NCBI GenBank assembly: GCA_963735065.1
Contig: CAVTJL010000007.1
Coordinates: forward strand, 62,001 to 126,000
Direction of reading: 5' to 3'
DNA length: 64,000 nt
Source of the DNA: CAVTJL01 sp963735065
Lineage (GTDB): Bacteria; Pseudomonadota; Alphaproteobacteria; Geminicoccales; Geminicoccaceae
Position numbers and translations under genes: made by a program. This document shows positions 25,118 to 32,960 of the stretch, in pieces. Numbering within the stretch: position 1 is the first letter of the stretch; the number at the start of each line of letters is the position of its first letter. The notes under the pieces were generated by a model. That model was given only the letters and a program-made list of their open reading frames with translations. It searched no databases and was not told where the DNA came from.

Positions 25118-26428
25118 ATGGTCGGCACGCACATCAGCAGGCGCGCAGCGCTCGCCATCGCACCCGCTGCCATCCTCGCGTCAAGCCGCATGGCACTGGC
25201 GACTGGAGCCGTTCGAGCCCGCAACGACGAGCTCGCGCCGGCACTGCAGCGGGCTGTCACGGACCATCTCGCGAAGCGTCGGGCGGCCGAAGGCATCACC
25301 GGCATCGTCGCCCACATCAGCCTGGCGACGGGGGAGCCGGGCATCGACGTGGCCGCGGGCTCGGTCAGCCGGGAGACATCGGCACCGATGGGGCCGGACA
25401 CGCTCTTCCAGATCGGCAGCAACACCAAGAGCTTCACGGCAGCGCTGCTGCTCAGGCTGGAGATGCGGGGCCTCTGCAGCATCGATCAGACGGTGGGTGA
25501 CTGGCTGCCGCAATACCCGGCATGGGGCGATGTCAGCATCCGTCGGTTGCTCAACATGACGAGCGGCCTTCCGACGTACAGCGAGGCACCGCGCTTCATG
25601 GCGGCGCAGGTGGCGGATCTCCATCGCGAATGGACGCCCGAGGAGCTTATCGCGTTCGCCTATCCGGGGCCCGGCAACGAGCTGCCGCCGAACCATGGCT
25701 ACTTCTACTCGAACACCAACTACATCCTGGCCGGCATGATCGCGGCCGCGGCCGGCCAGTCGACCTATGGCGACCTGCTGCGGCAGGAGCTCTTCCCCAC
25801 GGCACGCCTGAGCGACTGCTTCTACGCGAGCGGCGCCATGCCCGAGCCGGTGCTCCGCCGCCTATGCAGCGGCTATTTCGAGAACCCCGACTGCGGGCTC
25901 TACGAGCCCAACTGCGAGGTCGCGGCCCTGGCCCCGCTCGTCGGCAAGGACATGCGCAAGGTCAATCTGAGCTGGGCCGGCGCGGCCGGCGGCATCGTCG
26001 CCACGCCGCGCGAGCTCGCCACCTGGGTGCGGGCGGTCTTCGGCGGCGCCGTGCTGCGGCAAAGGCAGCTGGCCGAGATGCTACAGCTGGTCTCGATGAA
26101 GACCGGATGGCCCATCGAGAGGACCACCGCGGAGGATCCATCGGGCTTCAGCCTCGGCTTCGTCCAGTCCTATCGCGAGCCTTTCGGGCGCTTCTGGTTC
26201 TATCAGGGCGAGACCCTGGGCTACCGCGCCGCCTTCGCCTGGTTCCCCGAGAAGGACCTTGTCATCACCCTGGCCACCAACAGCCAGCCGAGGGCGCTCG
26301 GAGGACCATATCGGGCTCCTCGTCCAGAGCCTCTACAGCATCTGTGTAGACGCCTGACCACGGCGCGCCCGCCGCTTCCCACGATGCGCCCTGGGCGGAT
26401 GTCTCGCGGCAGGCTATGTCCGGCATAG
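25118..26428 (+). CDS. Serine hydrolase, beta-lactamase class C-like, copy 2, C-terminus frame-shifted
   Basis: Paralogue of the hydrolase at 23081. From ATG 25118 it has a Tat-like signal (ISRRAALAIAPAAILASSRMALA), S101-N-T-K104 (IGSNTKSFT), YSN in FYSNTNY and 'FWFYQGETLGYRAAFAWFPEKDLVITLATNSQP'. Beyond this the frames diverge. Copy 1 ends EDHIGALVQSLYGICTET, and the equivalent EDHIGLLVQSLYSICVDA with a stop at 26357 exists here in the +1 frame. The sequenced frame instead runs to 26428 with an unrelated arginine/proline-rich tail. One extra base at about 26291-26300 explains this. Catalytic motifs are upstream of the break, so activity might survive. Confidence 0.85.
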   Translation: MVGTHISRRAALAIAPAAILASSRMALATGAVRARNDELAPALQRAVTDHLAKRRAAEGITGIVAHISLATGEPGIDVAAGSVSRETSAPMGPDTLFQIGSNTKSFTAALLLRLEMRGLCSIDQTVGDWLPQYPAWGDVSIRRLLNMTSGLPTYSEAPRFMAAQVADLHREWTPEELIAFAYPGPGNELPPNHGYFYSNTNYILAGMIAAAAGQSTYGDLLRQELFPTARLSDCFYASGAMPEPVLRRLCSGYFENPDCGLYEPNCEVAALAPLVGKDMRKVNLSWAGAAGGIVATPRELATWVRAVFGGAVLRQRQLAEMLQLVSMKTGWPIERTTAEDPSGFSLGFVQSYREPFGRFWFYQGETLGYRAAFAWFPEKDLVITLATNSQPRALGGPYRAPRPEPLQHLCRRLTTARPPLPTMRPGRMSRGRLCPA

Positions 26429-26473
26429 GGCCCCGAGGCTTCTCGGGGCGCCAGCAGGCCGCGGAGGAACGTC

Positions 26474-27046
26474 ATGACAAAGCTTCTCGGGCTGTCGGGC
26501 AGCCTGCGCCGTGGCTCGCTCAACGCGGCGCTGCTGCGTGCCGCGGCCGAGCTGATGCCGCAGGGCGCCACCCTGACGGTCGGCACCATCCACGGCATTC
26601 CGCTCTACGATGCCGACATCGAGGCTGCCGACGGCATTCCCGAGCCGGTGACGGCGCTGAAGGACGCGATCGCCGCCGCCGACGGTCTTCTCCTGGCGAC
26701 GCCCGAATACAACAACTCGATCCCCGGCGTGCTGAAGAACGCCATCGACTGGCTGTCCCGCCCGCCGGCCGACATCAAGCGCGTCTTCGCCGGCAGGCCC
26801 GTGGCGCTGATCGGCGCCTCGCCCGGCGGCTTCGGCACCATCCTCAGCCAGAACGCCTGGCTGCCCGTGCTCCGCACGCTGGGGGCCGAGCTCTGGACCG
26901 AAGGGCGCCTTCTCGTCTCGCGCGCCCAGACGGTCTTCGCCGAGGACGGCACGCTGACGGATGCCAGGACGAAGGAGCAGCTCGCGGCCTTCGTCCAGGG
27001 CTTCGCTGCCTTCGCCGCCTCGTCCCGGCCGAGGCCCGCGCCATGA
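26474..27046 (+). CDS. NADPH-dependent FMN reductase
   Basis: Flavodoxin-fold reductase of 190 residues that transfers electrons from NAD(P)H to flavin, azo compounds or quinones. The ATG at 26474 has GGAGGAA 5 nt upstream. The phosphate-binding loop is GLSGSLRRGSLNAALL (residues 6-21), and PEYNNSIPGVLKNAIDWLSR (about residues 76-95) is the family signature around the flavin. 'GASPGGFGTILSQNAWLPVLRTLGAELW' completes the fold. The length matches the SsuE/ChrR-type group. Its stop overlaps the start of the DUF5996 gene (ATGA), so both are cotranslated. Confidence 0.94.
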   Translation: MTKLLGLSGSLRRGSLNAALLRAAAELMPQGATLTVGTIHGIPLYDADIEAADGIPEPVTALKDAIAAADGLLLATPEYNNSIPGVLKNAIDWLSRPPADIKRVFAGRPVALIGASPGGFGTILSQNAWLPVLRTLGAELWTEGRLLVSRAQTVFAEDGTLTDARTKEQLAAFVQGFAAFAASSRPRPAP

Positions 27047-27990
27047 GCGACCAGCACGAGGCCTGGCCCGACCTGCCCTGGACCGCCTGGCAGGACACCG
27101 CCGCCACCCTCCAGCTCTGGACCCAGATCGTCGGCAAGATCCGCCTGGCCCAGACGCCATGGCTGAACCATTCCTGGCACGTGCCGCTCTATCTCACCGC
27201 GCGCGGCCTCACGACCGGGCCCATCCCGCATGGAGGCCGGTTCTTCGAGGTCGCGTTCGACTTCGTGGACCACGCGCTCGATATCACGGTCAGCGACGGC
27301 ACCAGGAGGCAGCTTTCCCTCGAGCCGCGCACGGTTGCCGACTTCTACGCGGCCGTGATGGCAGCACTGGGCGAGCTCGGCCTGCCCGTCCGCATCGACG
27401 AGCGGCCCTGCGAGATCCCGAACGCCGTTCCCTTCAGCCAGGACCGGGCCCATGCCGCCTACGACGCGGCCTACGCCCGGCGCTTCTGGCGCGTGCTTCT
27501 CCAGATCCACCGGGTGTTCCAGCACTTCCGCACGGGCTTCGTCGGCAAGAGCAGCCCCGTCCACTTCTTCTGGGGCAGCTTCGATCTCGCGGTGACGCGC
27601 TTCTCCGGCCGCACGGCACCGCCCCATCCGGGTGGCGCTCCCGGTGTGGCCGATGCCGTGATGCGCGAGGCCTACTCCCACGAGGTCAGCAGCGCCGGCT
27701 TCTGGCCCGGCGGCGGCGGCATCGACCATGCCGCCTTTTATTCGTACGCCTACCCCACGCCCGAGGGCTTCGCCGCGTCGCCCGTGCGGCCGGAGGCCGC
27801 TTCCTTCAACGACACCCTGGGCGAGTTTCTTCTCCCCTACGACGCCGTCCGCAGCGCCCCCGATCCCGACGCAGCGCTTCTGTCGTTTCTCGAGAGCACC
27901 TACGAGGCGGCGGCCGTGACCGGCGGGTGGGATCGTGCCGCCCTCGAATGCGCGCCCGGGCGCGCCGGGGTTCCCCGACCCGTTCCCTGA
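27043..27990 (+). CDS. DUF5996 family protein
   Basis: A 315-residue cytoplasmic protein whose pattern matches DUF5996: WPDLPWTAWQDTAATLQLWTQIVGKIRLAQTPWLNHSWHVPLYLTARGLTTGPIP at the N-terminus, HFFWGSFDLAVTRFSGRTAPPHPGG in the middle, and 'SHEVSSAGFWPGGG' with 'AFYSYAYPTPEGF' later. The many invariant Trp, His and Phe residues suggest an enzyme or ligand-binding pocket, but the family's role is unknown. It overlaps the FMN reductase by four bases, suggesting a functional pairing of flavin supply with this protein; that is inference. No signal peptide or membrane helix. Confidence 0.88.
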   Translation: MSDQHEAWPDLPWTAWQDTAATLQLWTQIVGKIRLAQTPWLNHSWHVPLYLTARGLTTGPIPHGGRFFEVAFDFVDHALDITVSDGTRRQLSLEPRTVADFYAAVMAALGELGLPVRIDERPCEIPNAVPFSQDRAHAAYDAAYARRFWRVLLQIHRVFQHFRTGFVGKSSPVHFFWGSFDLAVTRFSGRTAPPHPGGAPGVADAVMREAYSHEVSSAGFWPGGGGIDHAAFYSYAYPTPEGFAASPVRPEAASFNDTLGEFLLPYDAVRSAPDPDAALLSFLESTYEAAAVTGGWDRAALECAPGRAGVPRPVP

Positions 27991-28188
27991 GCCTCGACCA
28001 CTACCCCGACCTCCGGGCCGGCGCCCCCCGATCCCGCGCCAGCCCGCTGCCCCGCGGCGAGCGCTCCGTGGCCACAGGAGCACATGATGGACGAATGCCC
28101 GGCCATTCTCGACCGCGTCCAGGAACAATAATCCAAGCTCCGCATTCGCCCTCTGATGCACAGCTCATCTTGAAAGGATGGCAATGCG

Positions 28189-29142
28189 ATGAGGAGCTTA
28201 GCGATAGCCATGCTGCTCTCGAGCCTCGCGGCTCCGGCAGCGCTGGCCCAGCAATCCGGCCAGACCGGCGGGGTTGCGCAATCGATGCAGAGCGCCCCCG
28301 GCACCTATCAGGTGTTCTTCGCGTTCGGCAAGGCGACGCTCACCTCGAGCGCCCGTGACGTCGTCGCCGAGGCGGCGCAGGACTATCAGCGGACGGGGGC
28401 CGCCACGCTCACGGTCTCGGGGCATACCGACACGGTCGGCAGCGAGGCCGTCAACCAGCGGCTGTCCCTGCGTCGGGCCCAGGCGGTGCAAGAAGAGCTC
28501 GTCCGGCAGGGCGTGCCCGCATCGTCCATCACCACGGTGGCCGACGGCCAGAACGACCTCCTGGTGCCGACCGGCGACAATGTGCGGGAGGCCCGCAACC
28601 GGCGCGTCCAGATCGTCGTGCCGCAGCCGCCGCCCCCGGCCCCGGTGGCAGCAGCACCGGTCGTGACCCCGGAGCCGGCGCAGGAGCCGCCGCCGAAGGC
28701 GCCCAACCGCTTCGGCTTCAGCCTCAGCCCGGTCTACGGCCACAACTTCAGGGAGAGCGACAACCACACCTCGTCCGATTTCGCCGGCGTCCAGCTCACC
28801 TTCAATGCCCTGCCCGAGCTTTGGGGCGGCGTCTCGCTGAAGCAGGACGTCCTTTGGGCGTTCAACGCCCAGGACAACGGCGTGGCGGGACGGACGGTGG
28901 CGAGCCTCGACTTCCATCCCAATCTCGGCATCGTCAGCCCGACCTTCAGCATCAACGCCGGCGGCATCTATGGCCGGGGCGTGCAGGACGGGTTCATCGT
29001 GGGGCCGGAGATCTCGCTGGCGTTCAACCTGCCGGGCGGCTTCACGCTGCGCCCGACCGTCGCCTACGACTATCAGCTCCGCAACCGCGCCCTCGACCAG
29101 GGCATCCTGTGGGGCGGCCTGGATCTCGGCCTCCGCTTCTGA
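28189..29142 (+). CDS. OmpA-family outer-membrane protein with C-terminal beta-rich domain
   Basis: A 317-residue envelope protein. Signal peptide residues 1-20 (MRSLAIAMLLSSLAAPAALA|QQ). An OmpA peptidoglycan-binding domain spans about residues 40-144: VFFAFGKATLTSSARDVV, SGHTDTVGSEAVNQRLSLRRA and EARNRRVQIVV hold the diagnostic Asp/Arg positions. A proline-rich linker (146-172) leads to a beta-rich region (FGFSLSPVYGHNF ... LWGGLDLGLRF) ending in phenylalanine, as integral outer-membrane barrels do. The order is reversed relative to classical OmpA, where the barrel precedes the binding domain. A hairpin follows downstream. It probably tethers the outer membrane to peptidoglycan. Confidence 0.9.
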   Translation: MRSLAIAMLLSSLAAPAALAQQSGQTGGVAQSMQSAPGTYQVFFAFGKATLTSSARDVVAEAAQDYQRTGAATLTVSGHTDTVGSEAVNQRLSLRRAQAVQEELVRQGVPASSITTVADGQNDLLVPTGDNVREARNRRVQIVVPQPPPPAPVAAAPVVTPEPAQEPPPKAPNRFGFSLSPVYGHNFRESDNHTSSDFAGVQLTFNALPELWGGVSLKQDVLWAFNAQDNGVAGRTVASLDFHPNLGIVSPTFSINAGGIYGRGVQDGFIVGPEISLAFNLPGGFTLRPTVAYDYQLRNRALDQGILWGGLDLGLRF

Positions 29143-29184
29143 GGCCGTGAACCGGGCGCTGAAACCATAAAGGCGAGCGACTGG

Positions 29185-29206
29185 GGCCGCTGACCCTGCA
29201 GCGGCC
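29185..29206. terminator. Hairpin between convergent OmpA-like and ABC permease genes
   Basis: Perfect 8-bp stem, GGCCGCTG at 29185-29192 with its complement at 29199-29206, and a 6-nt loop. It stands in the 89-bp gap between two converging genes. It could act as a bidirectional terminator; no T-run. Confidence 0.45.
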
Positions 29207-29231
29207 GGGGTCACGACAGGGAGGACCCAGC

Positions 29232-30281
29232 TCAGCCTTTCACGGCACCGATCAAGAGGCCCTTGGTGATCAGACGCTCGAGCAGGATCGCCAGCATCGT
29301 GACGGGCAGGATCATCACGATGATCAGCACCGACATGTACCACCATTGCGGGCCGCGGGTGGCGTTCTGGGCGGCGATCAGGAGCGGCAGGGTCTGGGCG
29401 TTGGCGCTCGAGAGGAAGAGCGCCATCAGATACTCGTTCCAGGCCATGATGAGAACGAGGATGAAGGTGGCAGCCAGGCCCGGCGTCGAGAGCGGAAGGA
29501 CGATCGACCAGAAGATGCGGTAGCGCGAGGCGCCGTCGATCATCGCCGATTCCTCGAGCTCGAGCGGGATGCTGTGAAAGAAGTCGCGCATCAGCCAGAC
29601 GACGATCGGCGTGTTGACGGCCACATAGGTGATCACGAGCGCCGTGCGCGTGTCCAGAAGGCCCAGATGCTGGAAGAGCACATAGACCGGCACCACCACG
29701 GTCACCGGCGGCAGGATGCGCTGCGAGACCATCCAAAAGGCGATGTCGTCGTTGCCCAGCGACCGCTTGAAGCGCCGCCCGATGCTGAGCGCCAGGAACA
29801 CGAAGAGGGCCACGGCGACCAGCACCGCGATGAGCCAGGGCACGCCAAGCCGCATCACGGCGAGAACGGCCAGCACGACGCAGAGCGCGAAGAGACCGAT
29901 GGAGCCCAGCTTCGGGCGGTAGGTGAGCCGGACCAGCGCGTAGGCCGCCATGCTGCCGATCGCGAGCGCGATCACCGAGCTCACCAGCCCCACGATCACG
30001 GTGTTGATGTAGGGCCGGAGCGTGTCGGGCAGCATCTCGCCGAAGAGATAGCGCCAGGCGTGCAGCGAGGGCTCGAAGTCGACCCAGGGGATGTAGAAGG
30101 GTCCCGCATTGACGGTGATCGGCAGCTTCACCGAGGTGATCGCCAGCCAGTAGAGCGGGAAGAGGACGACGATCGCCCAAAAGCCCAGGATCACGTAGGA
30201 GACGACCATGCCGACCGGGCCGGGCTCGTCGGCGGCGCGCAGCCGCTTGGCGCGAGGCGGCATGGCCCTGGCGCCCGCCAT
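29232..30281 (-). CDS. Carbohydrate ABC transporter permease (MalG type) with inserted membrane segment
   Basis: Inner-membrane permease of 349 residues. The start (MAGARAMPPRAKRL) overlaps the stop of the upstream permease as ATGA. Helix 1 is VVSYVILGFWAIVVLFPLYWLAITSVK. The core includes DDIAFWMVSQRILPPVTVVVPVYVLFQHLGL and the EAA loop EESAMIDGASRYRIFWSIVLPLSTPG, and it ends 'LERLITKGLLIGAVKG', the MalG tail. Between AYALVRLTYRP and NDDIAFW, where ordinary MalG proteins continue directly, about 55 residues are inserted (about 123-177). They are mostly hydrophobic (IGLFALCVVLAVLAV, WLIAVLVAVALFVFLAL), probably two extra membrane helices. The protein is thus larger than the usual 275-300 residues. 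Confidence 0.92.
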   Translation of the reverse strand: MAGARAMPPRAKRLRAADEPGPVGMVVSYVILGFWAIVVLFPLYWLAITSVKLPITVNAGPFYIPWVDFEPSLHAWRYLFGEMLPDTLRPYINTVIVGLVSSVIALAIGSMAAYALVRLTYRPKLGSIGLFALCVVLAVLAVMRLGVPWLIAVLVAVALFVFLALSIGRRFKRSLGNDDIAFWMVSQRILPPVTVVVPVYVLFQHLGLLDTRTALVITYVAVNTPIVVWLMRDFFHSIPLELEESAMIDGASRYRIFWSIVLPLSTPGLAATFILVLIMAWNEYLMALFLSSANAQTLPLLIAAQNATRGPQWWYMSVLIIVMILPVTMLAILLERLITKGLLIGAVKG

Positions 30282-31372
30282 CAGCCCGTCACCCGCCGGC
30301 GCGTCATGGCGGCAAAGGCCGTGCAGAAGAAGGCCACCACGAACAGAAGCATGTAGCCGATGGCGGCCGAGCCGCCGAGGTCCAGCGTGCGCCAGGCCAT
30401 GTAGGCGTGCAGGGTCATCGATTCGGTGGCGATGCCGGGCCCGCCGTTCGTCATGACGTTGGGCAGATCGACGATCTTGAAGGCCTCGATGACGCGGATC
30501 AGGATCAGCGTGAAGCTGACGGGCAGGATCGCCGGCACGGTGATGTGGCGGAAGATCTGCCAGCGGTCGGCGCCGTCCACCATGGCCGCCTCCACCTCGT
30601 CCTTGGGCTGGCCCTCGAGGGCCGCCAGCAGCACGATGAACATGAAGGGGATCCACTGCCAGGCGTCGCCGATCATCACGGCGATGCGCGCACCCCAGGC
30701 GCTGGCGGACCAGGCGAAGTCGGTGAGGCCCACGCCGCTCCAGATCGGCGCCAGCGGCCCCTTGGTCGTGTCCGCCATCATGCGGAAGGTGTAGGCGACA
30801 CCCACCGGCGTGATCATCATCGGGATGAAGAAGACGATGCGAAAGAAGCGCCGGCCCGGCAGCCGCTGGGCGCAGAGGAAGGCGAGGCCCAGCCCGATCA
30901 CGTATTGGACGCTGATCCCGACGAAGACATAGACCAGCGTGACGCCGAGCGAGCCCAGCTGGCCATTGCCGCTCGAGGTCGAGGCGAACAGCAGGGCCAG
31001 CGCCACGACTGCCACCCCGATGACGACGCGGCCCACGAGGCCCAGCGCCGAGGCACCCTGGCGCGCCGCCCGGACGAGCCACCAGAGCAGCCCCAGGACG
31101 ACGAGGCCGACGAACAGCCAGGCCAGCGGCGCCAGCGGCTCGAGCACGCCCAGGAAATGGAACTGCTGCGAGCCGACCAGCAGCTTCTTGTAGTTCAAGA
31201 GGCCGATAAAGCTGAAGCTGAAGCCGCCCTTGGCGAGGCGGAACCGCGACAGCGACAGATAAAGCGAGACGAGCAGCGGGAAGATCGACATCGCCAGCAC
31301 GATGAGCACGGCCGGCATGATGAAGACCGAGGGCGCCAGCCGATCGGCCGTGCCCTGTCGTTGATGCCCCAT
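30281..31372 (-). CDS. Carbohydrate ABC transporter permease (MalF type) with inserted membrane segment
   Basis: Inner-membrane permease of 363 residues. I use the ATG at 31372, which has GAGG five bases upstream; a TTG at 31444 would add 24 residues with an unfavourable ribosome-site spacing. Helix 1 is SVFIMPAVLIVLAMSIFPLLVSLYLSLSRF. Then, at about residues 74-145, an insertion adds two hydrophobic stretches (PLAWLFVGLVVLGLLWWLV and GRVVIGVAVVALALLFA) before VYVFVGISVQYVIGLGLAF. The rest is normal MalF: 'VEAAMVDGADRWQIFRHITVPAILP' is the EAA loop. Both permeases of this operon therefore carry membrane insertions, probably contacting each other. Confidence 0.92.
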   Translation of the reverse strand: MGHQRQGTADRLAPSVFIMPAVLIVLAMSIFPLLVSLYLSLSRFRLAKGGFSFSFIGLLNYKKLLVGSQQFHFLGVLEPLAPLAWLFVGLVVLGLLWWLVRAARQGASALGLVGRVVIGVAVVALALLFASTSSGNGQLGSLGVTLVYVFVGISVQYVIGLGLAFLCAQRLPGRRFFRIVFFIPMMITPVGVAYTFRMMADTTKGPLAPIWSGVGLTDFAWSASAWGARIAVMIGDAWQWIPFMFIVLLAALEGQPKDEVEAAMVDGADRWQIFRHITVPAILPVSFTLILIRVIEAFKIVDLPNVMTNGGPGIATESMTLHAYMAWRTLDLGGSAAIGYMLLFVVAFFCTAFAAMTRRRVTG

Positions 31373-31400
31373 CGACACCTCGGCCGCCGCTCGGGAAGGG

Positions 31401-31430
31401 GCTGGCCGGCCCGAGACGGAACCGGCCAGC
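31401..31430 (-). other. Hairpin between binding-protein gene and MalF-type permease gene
   Basis: Perfect 9-bp stem, GCTGGCCGG at 31401-31409 and its complement at 31422-31430, with a 12-nt loop. It lies in the 82-bp gap after the binding-protein stop. Position and lack of a T-run match the hairpins at 1599-1628 and 8426-8450. Confidence 0.5.
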
Positions 31431-31454
31431 GACGACTGATCCAAGCCTCAGCCC

Positions 31455-32960
31455 CTAGCGCTTGACGCCCAGCGAGGCGCGATAGGCAGCGAGCTGGTCC
31501 TCGCGGCCGAGCTCGTCGGTGATCTCCTCCCAGCCATTGTAGATCTGGCTGATCGTCTGATCCACGGTCAGCTCGCCGGCGAGCGCCCGGGCCACCGCCG
31601 TATCAAGCACGATCTGCTCGTAGCGCTGGTTCTGCGGCACGCGCAGGTCGAGGACCATGTTGGGGCTGTCGAGGCTGGCCTTGATGGCGCCCAGATAGTC
31701 CTTGGCCGCGGCCTCGCTCATGCCGGCCTTGATCCAGAGATCGAGGTTGCTGAACTGCGAGGTCCGGTAGGGATTGAACCCGGTCTTGCCCAGCGTCACG
31801 TCCACGTTCGCCTGGGCGGGCTCGCTCATGTAGGAAAGGAAGGCGTAGGCGGCTTCCCTGACCTTGGGATCGCTCGCGGCATTCACCGCACCCGACCAGC
31901 CGCCGAAGGCCGCGAAGGGCGCGTGGTTCACGCCGTCGACGGCGTAGGGGCAGGTCTTGTCGTCGCAGGCGACGAGCTTGCCCGTGGCGCGGTCGACCAC
32001 CTTGGTGGTCCCGGGGATGACCACCGAGCCCACCTTGTCCTGGACCGTCGAGGTTGCAGGATCGATGGCGAGCGTGCCGATGTCGCCCCAGTCGAGCGTC
32101 AGCGCGCAGCGGCCGCTGGTGAAGAGGCCGCGGGTGTCGCCGACGTCGAGGTTGAGCTCGTCGGGCGGCCCGTACTTGGTGGTCTCGATGTAGATCTTGA
32201 GCGCCTCGCGGAAGCCCTCATTGTCGACCAGCGGCTTCATCGTCTCGGTGTCGAAGAAGATGCCCTGGCTCGTGCCCTGCGTCTGCAGGTAGTTGCCGGC
32301 GATCGAGAGGATGAACCAGTAGGCCTGGGCGTTGCGCTTCTTCGAGATGCACGAGCCGTAGTCGGGCTTGCCGTCGCCGTTCAGGTCCTTGCCGTTGAAG
32401 GCCTTGGCGATGGCCAGATAGTCGTCCCAGGTCTTGGGCGGCTTCATGCCGGCCTGCTCGAGCAGGTCCTTGCGATAGTACGCCATCTGGAAGTCGCCAT
32501 CGAGCGGGATGGTGTAGACCTTCCCGTCATAGGTGGCGCTGAAATCACGGAAGAACGGCGCTATGTCGTTCCAGTCGAGCGCCTTGTCGTTCTTCACGAG
32601 GTCCGTGAGGTCCTCGAGATAGCCCGGCGTGATGAAGTCCACCATCCACTGCGGCGCGAACACGGCCGCGTCATAGCTGTTGGTGCCGGTCGCGAAGTCG
32701 GTGAGCAGCTTGTTGTAGAGATCGGAGAACGGCACGGTGATGACGTGGATCTTGGCTCCCGTCATCTTCTCGAAGTCCGGCGCCCGGCGCTGCAGCGGCT
32801 CGGCGATCTGCGGCCCGGTGAAGGTCACGATGTTGACGTCGACCCCGTCATACTTGCCGGCGGCGGCAGCCGGCTGGGCCCACGAGCCCATCAGCAATGC
32901 TGCCAGGCCCGCCACGGCGCCCACGGCCGCAGCACACCTCGTCCCTGTCGATTCCACCAT
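31455..32960 (-). CDS. Sugar ABC transporter substrate-binding protein (SBP_bac_1 family) with DxNxDG loop
   Basis: Periplasmic receptor of 501 residues. The ATG at 32960 has GGGGAGG six bases upstream. A Sec-type signal (CAAAVGAVAGLAALLMGSWAQPAAAAG) covers the first 34 residues. Family-1 features are 'NIVTFTGPQIAEPLQRRAPDFEKMTGAKIHVITVPF', 'YDAAVFAPQWMVDFI' and 'IPLDGDFQMAYYRKDLLEQAGMKPPKTWDDYLA'. Residues 192-200 (DLNGDGKPD) form an EF-hand/dockerin-type calcium loop just before YGSCIS, so Ca2+ may stabilise the lobe. First gene of an operon with two enlarged permeases and no ATPase. A palindromic operator candidate lies 133 bp upstream. Confidence 0.92.
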   Translation of the reverse strand: MVESTGTRCAAAVGAVAGLAALLMGSWAQPAAAAGKYDGVDVNIVTFTGPQIAEPLQRRAPDFEKMTGAKIHVITVPFSDLYNKLLTDFATGTNSYDAAVFAPQWMVDFITPGYLEDLTDLVKNDKALDWNDIAPFFRDFSATYDGKVYTIPLDGDFQMAYYRKDLLEQAGMKPPKTWDDYLAIAKAFNGKDLNGDGKPDYGSCISKKRNAQAYWFILSIAGNYLQTQGTSQGIFFDTETMKPLVDNEGFREALKIYIETTKYGPPDELNLDVGDTRGLFTSGRCALTLDWGDIGTLAIDPATSTVQDKVGSVVIPGTTKVVDRATGKLVACDDKTCPYAVDGVNHAPFAAFGGWSGAVNAASDPKVREAAYAFLSYMSEPAQANVDVTLGKTGFNPYRTSQFSNLDLWIKAGMSEAAAKDYLGAIKASLDSPNMVLDLRVPQNQRYEQIVLDTAVARALAGELTVDQTISQIYNGWEEITDELGREDQLAAYRASLGVKR

